A stretch of DNA of 64,000 nucleotides from Moheibacter sediminis (GTDB lineage Bacteria > Bacteroidota > Bacteroidia > Flavobacteriales > Weeksellaceae). The DNA is taken from the NCBI RefSeq assembly GCF_900176425.1, contig NZ_FWXS01000012.1, positions 1-64,000 of the forward strand, read 5' to 3'. Below the pieces are notes generated by a model that did no database searches, was not told the DNA's origin, and worked only from the letters and a program-made list of their open reading frames with translations. This document shows positions 1 to 9,946 of the stretch, in pieces. Position numbers and translations under genes: made by a program. Position 1 is the first letter of the stretch, and each line of letters begins with the position of its first letter.

Positions 1-64
1 AGCGGGAGTGTGAACATCAGGAATTATTAAATTAAAATTGTTTCATAGTTGAGATTGTTGAAAT

Positions 65-95
65 CCTCTCTGTCAAATGGGCGAGAGGGTTTTTT
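65..95 (+). terminator. Rho-independent terminator of an upstream gene
   Basis: CCTCTC at 65-70 pairs with GAGAGG at 83-88 around a 12-base loop, and a run of T follows to 95. It probably ends the gene whose last codons lie at the left window edge. Confidence 0.6.
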
Positions 96-110
96 ATTAA
101 TTTTAAATAT

Positions 111-124
111 TGTAATCGATTACA
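111..124. promoter_or_regulatory. LacI-type operator, distal copy
   Basis: TGTAATCGATTACA is a perfect 14-bp palindrome with the central CG typical of LacI-family operators. A second, near-identical copy lies at 380-393, and both are preceded by AAATAT. The bound regulator is not in the window. A xylose-responsive LacI protein is a reasonable guess because the next gene is xylB. Confidence 0.5.
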
Positions 125-379
125 AAAATCTAATGATATTCAATACTAAATATGAATATTACATCGACGTATAGTGAACAATCTTAAGAGTTATTCTTAA
201 AAATCAGGTATATAGTTTATAAGAATTAATATTTAATTATTATTTAAAACTATGATTGTCAGAATTTTAAAACTATTAATTGAAAGGATGTATAATTTAA
301 TTTATCAAAAAGCTCAACATTTATATATTTTTTGTAATATTGTCCAATTGACACCAAGTTAAATATTTTAATTAAATAT

Positions 380-393
380 TGTAATCGATTGCA
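380..393. promoter_or_regulatory. LacI-type operator, proximal copy
   Basis: TGTAATCGATTGCA differs from the distal perfect palindrome by one base. It lies 72 bases before the xylB start codon, where bound protein could block initiation. The two copies are about 270 bp apart, which would allow looping (inference). Confidence 0.5.
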
Positions 394-465
394 TTACTTG
401 TTTGGATTTAATTTTTAACACATAATCTAATTTATTAATTAAAGAAAAGACAGCTTTTCTCACAA

Positions 466-1959
466 ATGAACATGAAATTTATAGGTTACGACATAGGAAG
501 TTCATCTATCAAAGCATCAATCGTTGATGCCAAAGGAAAATTGATTGCGCATACCAAACATCCAAATAATGAAATGCCGATTGATTCTCCAGAACCTGGA
601 TGGGCAGAGCAAAATCCTGAATATTGGTGGAAAATATTCTGTACCGTAACCCAGAAAATTCTCACAGAAAATAAAATCAATCCAAACGACATCCAAGGAA
701 TTGGAATCTCTTATCAGATGCACGGATTGGTTTTGGTAGGGGAAGACAAAATGCCGCTCAGACCGTCAATCATTTGGTGCGACAGCCGTGCGGTAAGTGT
801 TGGTGAAGAGGGTTTCAACGCAATAGGCGAGGAGAAATGCATGAAAGAAGTATTAAATTCTCCAGGAAATTTCACAGTATCCAAATTAAAATGGGTTAAA
901 GAAAACGAACCGGAAATTTACGATAAGGTTTGGAAATTCATGCTGCCTGGAGACTACATCGCGTTGAAATTGACGAGCGAAGCGACCACAACCATCACTG
1001 GACTTTCCGAAGGTGTGTTTTGGGATTTTGAAAAAAGTCAGGTTTCGGAAACGATTATGAATCAATTTGGAATCGATTCTCAATTGGTTTCTGATGTAGT
1101 CGAAAATTTCAAAATTCAATGTAAAGTTTCAGCAAAAGGTGCGGAAGAATCCGGACTGGCCAGGGATATTCCGATTTATTACCGGGCAGGCGATCAGCCT
1201 AACAATGCTTTGTCATTGAACGTGATGAATCCCGGAGAAATCGCTGCAACTGGCGGTACTTCAGGCGTTGTGTACGGAATTACGGATAACATTATTTCCA
1301 AAGAACCCGTTCGCATCAACAATTTTGCACACATCAATCATACAAATGAAAATCCAAGAATCGGAAAAATGCTTTGCATCAACGGTGCCGGAATTCAATA
1401 TAGTTGGTTACGCCATCAGGTTGCACAGGGGAAAGAGAGTTATTATGATCTGAATCTGATTTCATCGCAAATTCCGATTGGTTCAGATGACTTATTGATT
1501 TTTCCTTTTGGGAATGGTGCGGAAAGGATGTTAAACAACAAAGATATTGGTTCGTCCATTCACAATTTAAATTTCAACCGACATAAAAGCGAACATTTGT
1601 ACAGAGCAGGTTTGGAAGGAATCGCTTATTCATTCGTGTATGGAATGGATATTTTGATGAATGACGGATTGCAAAAAGGAATAATCAAAGCCGGAGGCGA
1701 CAATTTGTTCCGTTCGCCAATGTTTGCGGAAACTATTGCTACACTACAAAATGTGGAAATCCAAATAATAGATACTACCGGTTCTACAGGTGCGGCCCGT
1801 GCGGCTGCAATGGGAGCAGGTGCGTTTAATTCTATCGGCGAAATTCTGATGGACAAAGACATCATCACCACTTATCATCCTCACAATGAAAACAAATCAC
1901 ACTACGAAGAGAGCTACAATAAGTGGAGAGACAAACTAAATCAAATATTAAATAATTAA
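466..1959 (+). CDS. xylB: Xylulokinase
   Basis: This cytoplasmic FGGY-family kinase phosphorylates D-xylulose to xylulose 5-phosphate, feeding the pentose phosphate pathway. The 497-residue length is normal for XylB. The N-terminal phosphate-binding motif DIGSSSIKAS is at residues 9-18, the substrate-binding QMHG at 84-87 and the catalytic Asp about 243 in AGDQPNN. The C-terminal lobe has the adenosine-binding GGDN and GSTGAARAAAMGAG motifs. The first ATG (MNMKF) is used; a start two codons later is equally possible. It is first in a tight operon with xylA and xylE, downstream of two LacI-type operators. Confidence 0.95.
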   Translation: MNMKFIGYDIGSSSIKASIVDAKGKLIAHTKHPNNEMPIDSPEPGWAEQNPEYWWKIFCTVTQKILTENKINPNDIQGIGISYQMHGLVLVGEDKMPLRPSIIWCDSRAVSVGEEGFNAIGEEKCMKEVLNSPGNFTVSKLKWVKENEPEIYDKVWKFMLPGDYIALKLTSEATTTITGLSEGVFWDFEKSQVSETIMNQFGIDSQLVSDVVENFKIQCKVSAKGAEESGLARDIPIYYRAGDQPNNALSLNVMNPGEIAATGGTSGVVYGITDNIISKEPVRINNFAHINHTNENPRIGKMLCINGAGIQYSWLRHQVAQGKESYYDLNLISSQIPIGSDDLLIFPFGNGAERMLNNKDIGSSIHNLNFNRHKSEHLYRAGLEGIAYSFVYGMDILMNDGLQKGIIKAGGDNLFRSPMFAETIATLQNVEIQIIDTTGSTGAARAAAMGAGAFNSIGEILMDKDIITTYHPHNENKSHYEESYNKWRDKLNQILNN

Positions 1960-1979
1960 CATAAAAAATACAATTTACA

Positions 1980-3308
1980 ATGTCAATAATCACAGGAAAC
2001 AAAGAATATTTCAAAGGACTTGGAAAAATTGAATTCGAAGGGAAAGAATCAAACAATCCTTTGGCATTCAAATATTATGACGAAAATAAAGTTGTTCGTG
2101 GAAAATCCATGAAAGAGTATTTCAAATTCGCGGTGGCTTACTGGCACACGTTCTGCGCAACGGGCGGAGATCCGTTTGGTGTGGGAACACAGCAATTTGA
2201 TTGGTTAGCGAGTTCAGATGCCAAACAAAAAGCAACCGATAAAATGGATGCTGCCTTTGAATTCTTTACAAAATTAGGCGTGCCTTATTATTGTTTCCAT
2301 GATTTTGATTTAATTGACGAAGGAGAAAATTTCAATGAATCGACGAAAAGACTAGAATTCATCACCGATTACGCCAAAGAAAAACAAGCGGCTTCCGATG
2401 TGAAATTATTGTGGGGAACTTCGAACTGTTTTTCCAATGCAAGATTCATGAATGGTGCGGCAACTAATCCAAGTTTTGATGTGTTGGCGTATGCAGGCGG
2501 ACAAGTGAAAAATGCTTTGGATGCGACCATTAAATTAAACGGTGAGAACTATGTTTTCTGGGGTGGACGCGAAGGTTATATGTCTTTGTTGAACACGGAC
2601 ATGAAACGCGAGCAGGAGCATTTGGCTAAGTTTTTACATTTGGCAAAAGACTACGCACGTGCCAATGGTTTCAAAGGAACTTTCTTTCTGGAACCAAAAC
2701 CGATGGAACCTACAAAACATCAATACGATTTCGATGCGGCGACTTGTTTAAATTTCTTACGTCAATACGATTTATTAGGTGATTTCAAATTAAATATTGA
2801 AGTTAATCATGCAACTTTGGCGCAGCATACCTTTGAACATGAATTACAAGTAGCGGCTGACAATGGCGTTTTGGGAAGCATCGACGCGAATCGCGGAGAT
2901 TATCAGAATGGATGGGATACAGACCAATTTCCGGTTGATTTGTATGAAATGACACAAGCGATGTTAGTGATTATCCAAGCGGGTGGATTTGCAGGCGGTG
3001 GAGTTAACTTCGACGCAAAAATCAGAAGAAATTCAACAGATTTAGAAGATATTTTCATCGCGCACATCAGTGGAATGGATAATTTCGCAAGAGCATTTTT
3101 AGCGGCAGATGCAATTTTAGAAAAATCAAAATATACCGAAATCAGAACCAACCGATACGCTTCATTTGACAGCGGAAAAGGTAAAAATTTCGAAGAAGGA
3201 AAACTTTCTTTGGCTGATTTGGCCGCACACGCAGAAGGATTGGGCGAAGTAGGGAGAGAAAGCGGAAAACAGGAATATTTAGAAAGTATTATCAATCAAT
3301 ATTTATAA
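1980..3308 (+). CDS. xylA: Xylose isomerase
   Basis: This enzyme converts D-xylose to D-xylulose in the cytoplasm, the step before XylB. At 442 residues it is a class II (long) xylose isomerase of TIM-barrel fold. Visible signatures are YWHTFC near residue 54, the catalytic FHDFD at 106-110 (His107, Asp110), the metal-ligand segment [13 protein letters not shown], and the C-terminal metal-site stretch [19 protein letters not shown]. It starts 20 bases after xylB and ends 3 bases before the transporter gene, so the three are surely co-transcribed. No anomalies were seen. Confidence 0.97.
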   Translation: MSIITGNKEYFKGLGKIEFEGKESNNPLAFKYYDENKVVRGKSMKEYFKFAVAYWHTFCATGGDPFGVGTQQFDWLASSDAKQKATDKMDAAFEFFTKLGVPYYCFHDFDLIDEGENFNESTKRLEFITDYAKEKQAASDVKLLWGTSNCFSNARFMNGAATNPSFDVLAYAGGQVKNALDATIKLNGENYVFWGGREGYMSLLNTDMKREQEHLAKFLHLAKDYARANGFKGTFFLEPKPMEPTKHQYDFDAATCLNFLRQYDLLGDFKLNIEVNHATLAQHTFEHELQVAADNGVLGSIDANRGDYQNGWDTDQFPVDLYEMTQAMLVIIQAGGFAGGGVNFDAKIRRNSTDLEDIFIAHISGMDNFARAFLAADAILEKSKYTEIRTNRYASFDSGKGKNFEEGKLSLADLAAHAEGLGEVGRESGKQEYLESIINQYL

Positions 3309-3311
3309 GCG

Positions 3312-4739
3312 ATGGCTGTCATTATAAATTCAGGTCCTAAATTCACGCCCAGTAAAACCAAAGCCAAAATCAACATGGTTTATGTGACGGTGCTGACGCT
3401 CGTTGCGACTTTGGGTGGATTGCTTTTTGGTTACGATACAGCGGTGATTTCCGGTGCAGAACGTTCTGTGGAAGAATACATGATAAAACCTTTGGGATTG
3501 AGCTCACTCGCGCATGGCGCCACGATTTCAAGTGCCTTGATTGGGTGTATCATGGGAGGTGCTGTTTCAGGTTTCTTTTCTTCCCGTTTAGGTCGTAAAA
3601 AATCATTAATGCTCGCAGCTTTTTTATTCTTTATCAGTGCTTTAGGTTCTGCTTATCCGGAATTTTTATTCTTTGAAAAAGGAGAACATTCCATGGGATT
3701 ATTGCTTGCATTTAATTTTTACAGAATTTTAGGTGGGATCGGTGTCGGATTAGCATCCGCAGTTTGTCCGATGTATATCGGCGAAATCGCTCCGGCAGAG
3801 ATTCGCGGAAGATTGGTTTCACTCAATCAGTTTGCGATTATTTTCGGGATGTTGGTCGTTTATTTTGTGAATTGGGGAATTGCTGACGGACAAACCATCG
3901 AATGGATCAACGAAATCGGATGGCGTTATATGTTTTTGTCATTGACCATTCCTGCAGGATTATTCGGACTTTTATTGTTTTTAGTTCCTGAAACGCCGCG
4001 TTATTTGACGATTGTCCTCAAAGACGATGAAGCATTGAAAATTCTTACAAAAATCAATGGAGCAGAACGCGCAAAAGAAATTTTCGCAGAAATCAAAGAA
4101 ACGGTTGAACAAAAGAAAAGCAGCATTTTTTCTTTTGGTAAAAAAGTAATTATCATCGGTATTTTGCTTTCTGTATTTCAACAATTTGTAGGAATTAATG
4201 TGGCATTGTACTACGCACCACGTATTTTCGAAAGCATGGGTGTAGCCAAAGATGCTTCCATGATGCAGACCGTTGTGATGGGATTGATCAACGTAGTATT
4301 TACGGTAATCGCAATTTTCACGGTTGACAAATGGGGTAGAAAACCTTTACTCATCATTGGTTCAGTAGGTATGGCAATTGGTATGTTCGCCATTTCTATC
4401 ATGTCCTATTACGGAATCATCGGCATCTGGACATTGGTGTTCATTATCGTTTACACCGCATCATTCATGATGTCATGGGGACCGATTTGCTGGGTATTGA
4501 TTTCAGAAATTTTTCCGAATAAAATTCGTGGCGGAGCCATTGCAATTGCAGTTGCAATTCAGTGGGCAGCCAATTATTTGATATCATCTACTTATCCGTT
4601 TATGATGGAATTCAGTGGCGCATTTACCTATGGATTTTATGGCGTAATGAGTCTAGTTTCTTTGTTCTTTGTTTGGAAAATGGTTCCCGAAACCAAGGGG
4701 AAATCATTGGAAGAAATCGAAGGAATTTGGAAAAAATAA
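3312..4739 (+). CDS. xylE: Xylose:H+ symporter, MFS sugar porter
   Basis: This is a twelve-helix inner-membrane sugar transporter of the major facilitator superfamily, 475 residues. Sugar-porter signatures are present: SRLGRKKS in loop 2-3, PETPRYL at the end of helix 6, QQFVGINVALYYAPRIF in helix 7, DKWGRKPLL in loop 8-9 and VPETKGKSLEEIE at the C-terminus. Directly behind xylB-xylA, its substrate is most likely D-xylose, imported with protons. The family alone would also allow arabinose or glucose. The first 20 residues are a hydrophilic tail, and the start could lie slightly downstream. Confidence 0.9.
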   Translation: MAVIINSGPKFTPSKTKAKINMVYVTVLTLVATLGGLLFGYDTAVISGAERSVEEYMIKPLGLSSLAHGATISSALIGCIMGGAVSGFFSSRLGRKKSLMLAAFLFFISALGSAYPEFLFFEKGEHSMGLLLAFNFYRILGGIGVGLASAVCPMYIGEIAPAEIRGRLVSLNQFAIIFGMLVVYFVNWGIADGQTIEWINEIGWRYMFLSLTIPAGLFGLLLFLVPETPRYLTIVLKDDEALKILTKINGAERAKEIFAEIKETVEQKKSSIFSFGKKVIIIGILLSVFQQFVGINVALYYAPRIFESMGVAKDASMMQTVVMGLINVVFTVIAIFTVDKWGRKPLLIIGSVGMAIGMFAISIMSYYGIIGIWTLVFIIVYTASFMMSWGPICWVLISEIFPNKIRGGAIAIAVAIQWAANYLISSTYPFMMEFSGAFTYGFYGVMSLVSLFFVWKMVPETKGKSLEEIEGIWKK

Positions 4740-4784
4740 TTTGTTTGAAAGAATTTAAAAATAAAGGATTAATGTTTTAGTTTA

Positions 4785-4835
4785 AAGAGCTCTCATTTTT
4801 TTTGATTGTTAGGAATTTAGAGAGTTCTTTTTTTA
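4785..4835 (+). terminator. Terminator after the xylose operon
   Basis: AAGAGCTCTC at 4785-4794 pairs, with one wobble pair, with GAGAGTTCTT at 4820-4829, and a T run follows. It separates xylE from the GH43 gene and makes that gene a separate transcription unit or a read-through partner. Confidence 0.75.
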
Positions 4836-4853
4836 TAATTAATTTAAACAAAA

Positions 4854-5870
4854 ATGAAAATTAAATTGTCTTTGTCATTGTTTATCTTGAGTATATTCAT
4901 TTATTCACAAGACGAAATCAGATACCTGACAGATACCATCTATAGTGCCGATGCTTCTGCGCATTTGTTTGACGGAAAGATTTTCATTTATCCTTCACAC
5001 GACATCGAAACGGGAGTGACAGACGGTACCGACGGCGCACATTACAACATGAAAGACTACCACGTCTATTCGATGGATAAAATCGGCGGTGAAATCACAA
5101 ACCATGGCGTGGCATTTGGATTGCAAGATGTTCTGTGGGCATCAAAACAGCTTTGGGCACCTGATGCGGCACACAAAGACGGCGTTTATTATTTTTATTT
5201 TCCGGCAAAAGACAAAGATGGAATTTTCAGAATTGGTGTTGCCAAATCAAACAAACCTCAAGGTCCATTTAAACCTGAAAAAAATTACGTAAAGGGAACT
5301 TACAGCATGGATCCTGCGGTTTACGAAGACAATCAAAAATATTATCTCTATTTCGGAGGAATCAGGGGCGGGCAGCTTCAGAAATACAGAAACAACATTT
5401 ATTCAAAAAATAACGATGAACCTGCCAAAGACGAAAATGCATTATCACCAAAAATAGCTTTGCTTAAACCGGACATGATTTCATTGGCAGAAGAGCCGAA
5501 AGACGTTTTGATTTTGGACGAAAAAGGAAATCCAATCAAAGCAGGAGATGAAGATAGAAGATTTTTTGAAGGTGCTTGGGTACATAAGTTTAATGGTAAA
5601 TATTATTTGTCTTATTCCACCGGAACCACGCACAAAATCTGTTATGCTATGGGTGACAATCCTTATGGACCGTTTAACTATCAGGGTGTTGTTATGACGC
5701 CGGTGAAAGGCTGGACGACGCACCATTCCATTATTGAAGTGGAGGACGAGTGGTACATTTTTTACCATGACACGAAAAAGTCAGGGAAGAATTATCTCAG
5801 AAATGTGAAGTATAGAAAATTGACGCATAATCCTGACGGAACGATTCAAACATTAAATGGTTTAGATTAA
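4854..5870 (+). CDS. Glycoside hydrolase family 43 (arabinofuranosidase/xylosidase type)
   Basis: This is a secreted five-bladed beta-propeller glycosidase, 338 residues, with a signal peptide at about residues 1-19 (cleavage near YSQ). The GH43 catalytic triad can be placed: Asp33 in SADAS as base, Asp153 in MDPAVYED as pKa modulator, and Glu239 in FFEGAWVHKFNGKYYLSY as acid. GH43 enzymes remove arabinose or xylose from hemicellulose and pectin side chains. The exact substrate cannot be read here, but the adjoining xylose operon and pectin genes fit arabinoxylan or pectic side chains. It is followed 20 bases later by the DUF4861 gene. Confidence 0.88.
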   Translation: MKIKLSLSLFILSIFIYSQDEIRYLTDTIYSADASAHLFDGKIFIYPSHDIETGVTDGTDGAHYNMKDYHVYSMDKIGGEITNHGVAFGLQDVLWASKQLWAPDAAHKDGVYYFYFPAKDKDGIFRIGVAKSNKPQGPFKPEKNYVKGTYSMDPAVYEDNQKYYLYFGGIRGGQLQKYRNNIYSKNNDEPAKDENALSPKIALLKPDMISLAEEPKDVLILDEKGNPIKAGDEDRRFFEGAWVHKFNGKYYLSYSTGTTHKICYAMGDNPYGPFNYQGVVMTPVKGWTTHHSIIEVEDEWYIFYHDTKKSGKNYLRNVKYRKLTHNPDGTIQTLNGLD

Positions 5871-5890
5871 ATTAATTCAAAATAAAAAAT

Positions 5891-7093
5891 ATGTTTTCAG
5901 TTAAAAAAGTACCCAATCTCTTATTGTTAGCCGCATGTATGATTGCTGTTAATTGTAAAAAAGATTCCGTTGCTGCAGATGCATTTTCTGTTTCGGTAGA
6001 GAATGAACTTGATTTTGCGAGAGAAGAAGTAGTGGCTGTTCAGGCAGCTGAATTGAAAAATTTACTCGAAAAAAACAAACCTGCCGATATCCGCGTCAAA
6101 TTGCAGGGAGAAACCGAATATCTGCCTCTTCAGTGGATCGATTATGACAGTGACGGTAAAGAAGATGAATTGGTTTTCCAAGTGAAAATTGAGCCAAAAA
6201 CAAAACTCTTTTATGAATTTGTAGCAGATGCTTCAAAGATAAACCCGAAGAGCAAAGCAGTTGCTTATTCGCGCATCGTCCCTGAAAGATTTGACGATTA
6301 TACTTGGGAAAATGAAAAGATAGCTTTCCGCGTTTATGGACCGAAAGGGCAGGAGGAAGCACTCAAAAAAACAAAAGGAGCGACCCTTTCCAGCGGTGTG
6401 GATATTTGGTTAAAAAGAACAGATAAATCTGTAATTGACGAATGGTACAAAGGTTATCTGACCGACCCAATGTTTTACCATGTGGACAAAGGCGAAGGTT
6501 ATGACCCATACCATGTGGGCGACAGCCGTGGAACCGGAGCTTTGGGTGTTTGGGACAATGGGGAATTATTGGTTTCTCAAAATTTCACTGCGCACAAAAC
6601 AATTTCTGCAGGTCCTTTGAGAACCGTTTTCGAATTGACTTATGCACCTTGGAGCGATTATAAAATCAGCGAAACGAAAAGAATCACATTGGATATCGGT
6701 TCCAATTTCTCAAAATTTGAATCTAATTTCAAATCAGAAAAACCTGTTCCGAACTATACTGCAGGGATTACCCTCCACAGAAATGAAGGCGAAGCGAACA
6801 TCAATTCCGAAAAAGGATGGTTTCGTCATTGGGAAAAAATCGATGATGCTTATGTGGGACAAGGAATCGTCATTGATCCTTCGATTGTAGATACGGCATT
6901 CACACATAAATCAGATGTCGTTGATCAAAGCAACCTTTTGGTGGTTACAAAACCGGCAGGGAAATTAACTTACTACGCAGGGTTTGCATGGCAAAAAAGC
7001 GGACAAGTGAATACTGTAAAAGATTGGGAAAAAATACTGGACAAGCAGGCACAGATACTGGCAAGTCCGTTGAAGATTGTTGTTGTGAAGTAA
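5891..7093 (+). CDS. DUF4861 family lipoprotein
   Basis: This 400-residue secreted protein matches the DUF4861 family, which recurs in Bacteroidota gene clusters for pectin and other plant polysaccharides; no reaction is established to my knowledge. The N-terminus is a lipoprotein-type signal. Cys22, followed by KKD, resembles the Bacteroidota surface-export signal, while Cys16 in LAAC is an alternative lipobox. The body is rich in beta segments and Trp/Tyr. It is probably co-transcribed with the GH43 gene and ends at a bidirectional terminator. Confidence 0.8.
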   Translation: MFSVKKVPNLLLLAACMIAVNCKKDSVAADAFSVSVENELDFAREEVVAVQAAELKNLLEKNKPADIRVKLQGETEYLPLQWIDYDSDGKEDELVFQVKIEPKTKLFYEFVADASKINPKSKAVAYSRIVPERFDDYTWENEKIAFRVYGPKGQEEALKKTKGATLSSGVDIWLKRTDKSVIDEWYKGYLTDPMFYHVDKGEGYDPYHVGDSRGTGALGVWDNGELLVSQNFTAHKTISAGPLRTVFELTYAPWSDYKISETKRITLDIGSNFSKFESNFKSEKPVPNYTAGITLHRNEGEANINSEKGWFRHWEKIDDAYVGQGIVIDPSIVDTAFTHKSDVVDQSNLLVVTKPAGKLTYYAGFAWQKSGQVNTVKDWEKILDKQAQILASPLKIVVVK

Positions 7094-7110
7094 TTTGCGT
7101 TACTTTAAAT

Positions 7111-7145
7111 TGAAAGCCAACGTCGTTAGATGTTGGCTTTTTTTA
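7111..7145. terminator. Bidirectional terminator
   Basis: AAAGCCAAC at 7111-7119 pairs with GTTGGCTTT at 7130-7138, followed by a T run. It lies between the convergent DUF4861 and acetylesterase genes, where it can serve both. Confidence 0.8.
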
Positions 7146-7254
7146 TTCTTAAATTTTCTGGGTGCTCTACAACTTTGACAAAATTTTTTTGAATACAGTG
7201 CAGCAAAATGAAGAATTTATGAAAGAATGAGATTCCTGCTTTGTCGGAATGATA

Positions 7255-7992
7255 TTAATTTGTTATAAATTTTTCTAATCCAACATTTAATCCCGCCAAA
7301 TGTTTCAAAGCCATTTCAGCTGTCAAAGCCGCACCCAATTTAGACAAATGTGTATCGTCATTTTTTCCTTCCGGATAATAAGCATTTTGACCTTTTTCAA
7401 AATGCAGATACAGATCTTTTGATTTTTCAGGACCATAAGAAATAACCAATTGTTCGGTCAGCAATTGCAAATCCACAAAAGCAACTTTTAAATCATTTGC
7501 AACCATTCGCACCACCAAAGGATAATTGCCATGCGTATCGATGAGAACACCTTTCTCATTGAAATTTCTCCTAACAATCGAAGTCATCAAAATCGGAATT
7601 GCACCTTTTTCTCTGGCTTCGTTTACATATCTTTCCAGATTGGTGCGGTATTGCGTCGCGGGATTGGTAAACCTTACAGAATCCTGGTCTTTCTGATCAT
7701 TATGCCCGAATTGTATGATGACGAAATCTCCTTTTTTAATTTGTTTGAGAACAGGTTCCCATCTGCCTTCGCTTCGGAAACTTTTGGAACTTCTTCCGTT
7801 GACAGCATGATTTTGAATTTCAATTCCCGACATTAATTCCGGAAGCATTTGTCCCCAACCGTGTTCAGGATTTTTATCCGGATCTTTTTTGTCTGCCATT
7901 GTTGAATCGCCAATCAAAAATAAGGTTGCTTTTTCCTGCGCGAAAGAAATTGAATTGAATACCATGAATATGATTAAAATGAATTTTTGCAT
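7255..7992 (-). CDS. Rhamnogalacturonan acetylesterase-like SGNH hydrolase
   Basis: This secreted esterase probably removes acetyl groups from rhamnogalacturonan (CE12-like). It has 245 residues and a signal peptide ending near FAQ (residue 19). The SGNH blocks are visible: GDSTM with nucleophile Ser30, the block II Gly in NHAVNGRSS, FGHND with Asn98, and DDTHL with Asp212 and His215. It is the last gene of a minus-strand pectin run, 16 bases after the first pectinesterase. A broken paralogue lies at 11864-12046. Confidence 0.88.
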   Translation of the reverse strand: MQKFILIIFMVFNSISFAQEKATLFLIGDSTMADKKDPDKNPEHGWGQMLPELMSGIEIQNHAVNGRSSKSFRSEGRWEPVLKQIKKGDFVIIQFGHNDQKDQDSVRFTNPATQYRTNLERYVNEAREKGAIPILMTSIVRRNFNEKGVLIDTHGNYPLVVRMVANDLKVAFVDLQLLTEQLVISYGPEKSKDLYLHFEKGQNAYYPEGKNDDTHLSKLGAALTAEMALKHLAGLNVGLEKFITN

Positions 7993-8007
7993 GAATTTAA
8001 ATTTGAA

Positions 8008-8973
8008 TTAATTTGGAATCCATCCTCTGAAAATATTTTCCAAATTATATTTTTTAGCTTCTTTTTTGGTCAATTGATGTGACCAGATTACCCTTTTAGA
8101 ATTCTCTGCGCCTTCACCTTTGTTATTATATTCGGCATAATAAGCAGTTTTCTCTTTCTCAGGAAACATTTTATCGCCCGGCCATGCATCCCAACCTTCA
8201 GGGACAATGTGCTTCCCGATATTTGAATTGATGAAAACTGTTTTCGCATAAGGACGCCAAGGTCTTCCCAAAAAGGCTTTTGTAATTCCTTCTTTGGCAA
8301 TTAGTTCGCAATTGAAAAACACATAACCGTAAGGATTTTCTTTGTCAGTCGCTGCGGCGGTAGCATAAGAATCAGTCAGGTTTTTAATGGTACAATTCTG
8401 AAAAACTACTGTAGCTTGCCCGAAAATAAAATCGGTTGTTCCTTCGATGTGACAGGTTTCATAGTATTGTCTGCTTTGGTTTGTCGCAGTATAAAGCGTA
8501 TCCTGACAACCTAAAATATTTGAATTTTTCATGATAAATCGGTCGCCTTCCACATGCAAAGCAACTGCTTGTCCTTGATTACAAGAAGAATTTTTAATCG
8601 TGATATTTTCAATTTTGATGTCGTCGCCTACAACAAGAAAAGTGTAAGAATTGAAAGTCGTCATTTTTTGCTGAGTACATTCATCAATTTTTCCTGAATA
8701 ATCATCATTCACAATGATGGTATTTTCGCGATTTTCTCCCTGAATGGTAATGTGATGTTTTGATGAACGGATTTCAATTTTTTCATTGTAAGTTCCGGAT
8801 TTGATGTAAACCAAAGCTTCACCCGGACCCAAATCACGCAAAGAATCAATTGCTTTCTGAACAGAAGTAAAATTGCCGCTTCCATCCTGTGCCACGACCA
8901 ATTTTATGTAGGGTTCAGCTGCATTTAAAATGCTTCCCAACATTAATACCAATCCTAATGATTTTAATTTCAT
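8008..8973 (-). CDS. Pectin methylesterase (CE8)
   Basis: This secreted right-handed beta-helix enzyme demethylates pectin so that polygalacturonase can cut it. It has 321 residues and a signal peptide of about 19 residues. CE8 signatures are in order: GQAVALHVE (transition-state Gln), GCQDTLYT (Gln and acid Asp), GTTDFIFGQA (nucleophile Asp) and LGRPWRPYAKTVF (Arg and Trp of the substrate cleft). It is a paralogue of the next gene upstream, 12 bases away; the GRPWRPYAK segment is identical in both. Confidence 0.92.
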   Translation of the reverse strand: MKLKSLGLVLMLGSILNAAEPYIKLVVAQDGSGNFTSVQKAIDSLRDLGPGEALVYIKSGTYNEKIEIRSSKHHITIQGENRENTIIVNDDYSGKIDECTQQKMTTFNSYTFLVVGDDIKIENITIKNSSCNQGQAVALHVEGDRFIMKNSNILGCQDTLYTATNQSRQYYETCHIEGTTDFIFGQATVVFQNCTIKNLTDSYATAAATDKENPYGYVFFNCELIAKEGITKAFLGRPWRPYAKTVFINSNIGKHIVPEGWDAWPGDKMFPEKEKTAYYAEYNNKGEGAENSKRVIWSHQLTKKEAKKYNLENIFRGWIPN

Positions 8974-8985
8974 AATGATGAATTT

Positions 8986-9927
8986 TTAAGGTTTCCAATC
9001 GCCCAATACTTTTTCTTTGGTGAAATTATGCGTCTCTTTTGGATCTAAAATATAGCTCCATTTGATTCTGGTTTTCGACGCGCCTTTTCCTTTGGAACCG
9101 ATTTCAGCATAATAAGCGGTTTTTTCGCTGCTTTCTTTTTCCCAATTATTCCATCCTTCTGCTTTGATAGATTCATCCATTTCACAATTCACAAAAATTA
9201 CTTTCGCATAAGGACGCCAAGGTCTTCCCAAATAAAATGAATCAGGCGTGTCGCCGCTTATTTTACAGTTCCAGAAAACATAGCCGTAATTCTGTCCTTC
9301 CGGCGTGGATGCTGCGGTAATGTAACCGTTGTTTTTGTTGATCAATTCACAATTTTCAAAAAAGGCCGTTCCCGCACCGAAAATATAATCAACCGTTCCT
9401 TCGATTTTACAATCCAGGAAATAATGTCTTCCGCCGCCTTTTACCAAATACAACGTATCCTGATTTCCGCGGAAATCACAATTTTTGAAATAAACTTTAT
9501 CCGCTTCCACTCGCATCGCAACGGCTTGTCCTACTTCGCCTGCAGAATTTTCAAAAGTTATGTTTTTCGCAGTGAAATCATCTCCGAAAACAAAAAATGA
9601 AGCTGAACCTGAAGTTCCTATTTCTTGTCCGATTGCATTTAATTTTTTGGAATAATTGTCAAAGGTCAAAATGGTTTTTTCTTTGCTTTCTCCGATAAAA
9701 TGAATGTTGGTTTTGGAGCTCGGAAGAATTATTTTCTCTTTGTAAGTGCCGTTTTTGATCAAAACCCTGACCGGAACTTTACTGAAATCCGGCAAATGCA
9801 TGATCGCATCCTGAACGGTTTTGAAATTTCCGGAACCGTCTTTTGCAATCGTAAAATGAAATTCCTCTTGTGCATTTAAAAATGACAAAGAAGAGAGAAT
9901 TAATAACAAAGAAAATATTTTATTCAT
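8986..9927 (-). CDS. Pectin methylesterase (CE8), second copy
   Basis: This is a second secreted CE8 pectin methylesterase. The catalytic motifs are GQAVAMRVE, GNQDTLYL, GTVDYIFGAG and LGRPWRPYAKVIF. I place the start at 9927 (MNKIFSLLLILSSLSFLNAQ, a good signal peptide, 313 residues). A longer reading begins at 9969, but those extra 14 codons run through the terminator hairpin at 9947-9992 and would hide the signal peptide. Tandem pectinesterases beside a GH28 gene indicate stepwise homogalacturonan breakdown. Confidence 0.9.
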   Translation of the reverse strand: MNKIFSLLLILSSLSFLNAQEEFHFTIAKDGSGNFKTVQDAIMHLPDFSKVPVRVLIKNGTYKEKIILPSSKTNIHFIGESKEKTILTFDNYSKKLNAIGQEIGTSGSASFFVFGDDFTAKNITFENSAGEVGQAVAMRVEADKVYFKNCDFRGNQDTLYLVKGGGRHYFLDCKIEGTVDYIFGAGTAFFENCELINKNNGYITAASTPEGQNYGYVFWNCKISGDTPDSFYLGRPWRPYAKVIFVNCEMDESIKAEGWNNWEKESSEKTAYYAEIGSKGKGASKTRIKWSYILDPKETHNFTKEKVLGDWKP

Positions 9928-9946
9928 GTTAAATTTAATTTCGAAA

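Larger units (their letters stand above)
1..465. other. Intergenic region upstream of the xylose operon
   Basis: No complete gene is visible. The first 30 to 35 bases can be read as the last codons of a plus-strand gene ending at TAA 28-30 or 33-35, but ten codons are too few to identify it. A hairpin terminator follows at 65-95. The rest is very AT-rich and holds two copies of a palindromic site, at 111-124 and 380-393, that probably control xylB. Confidence 0.6.
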
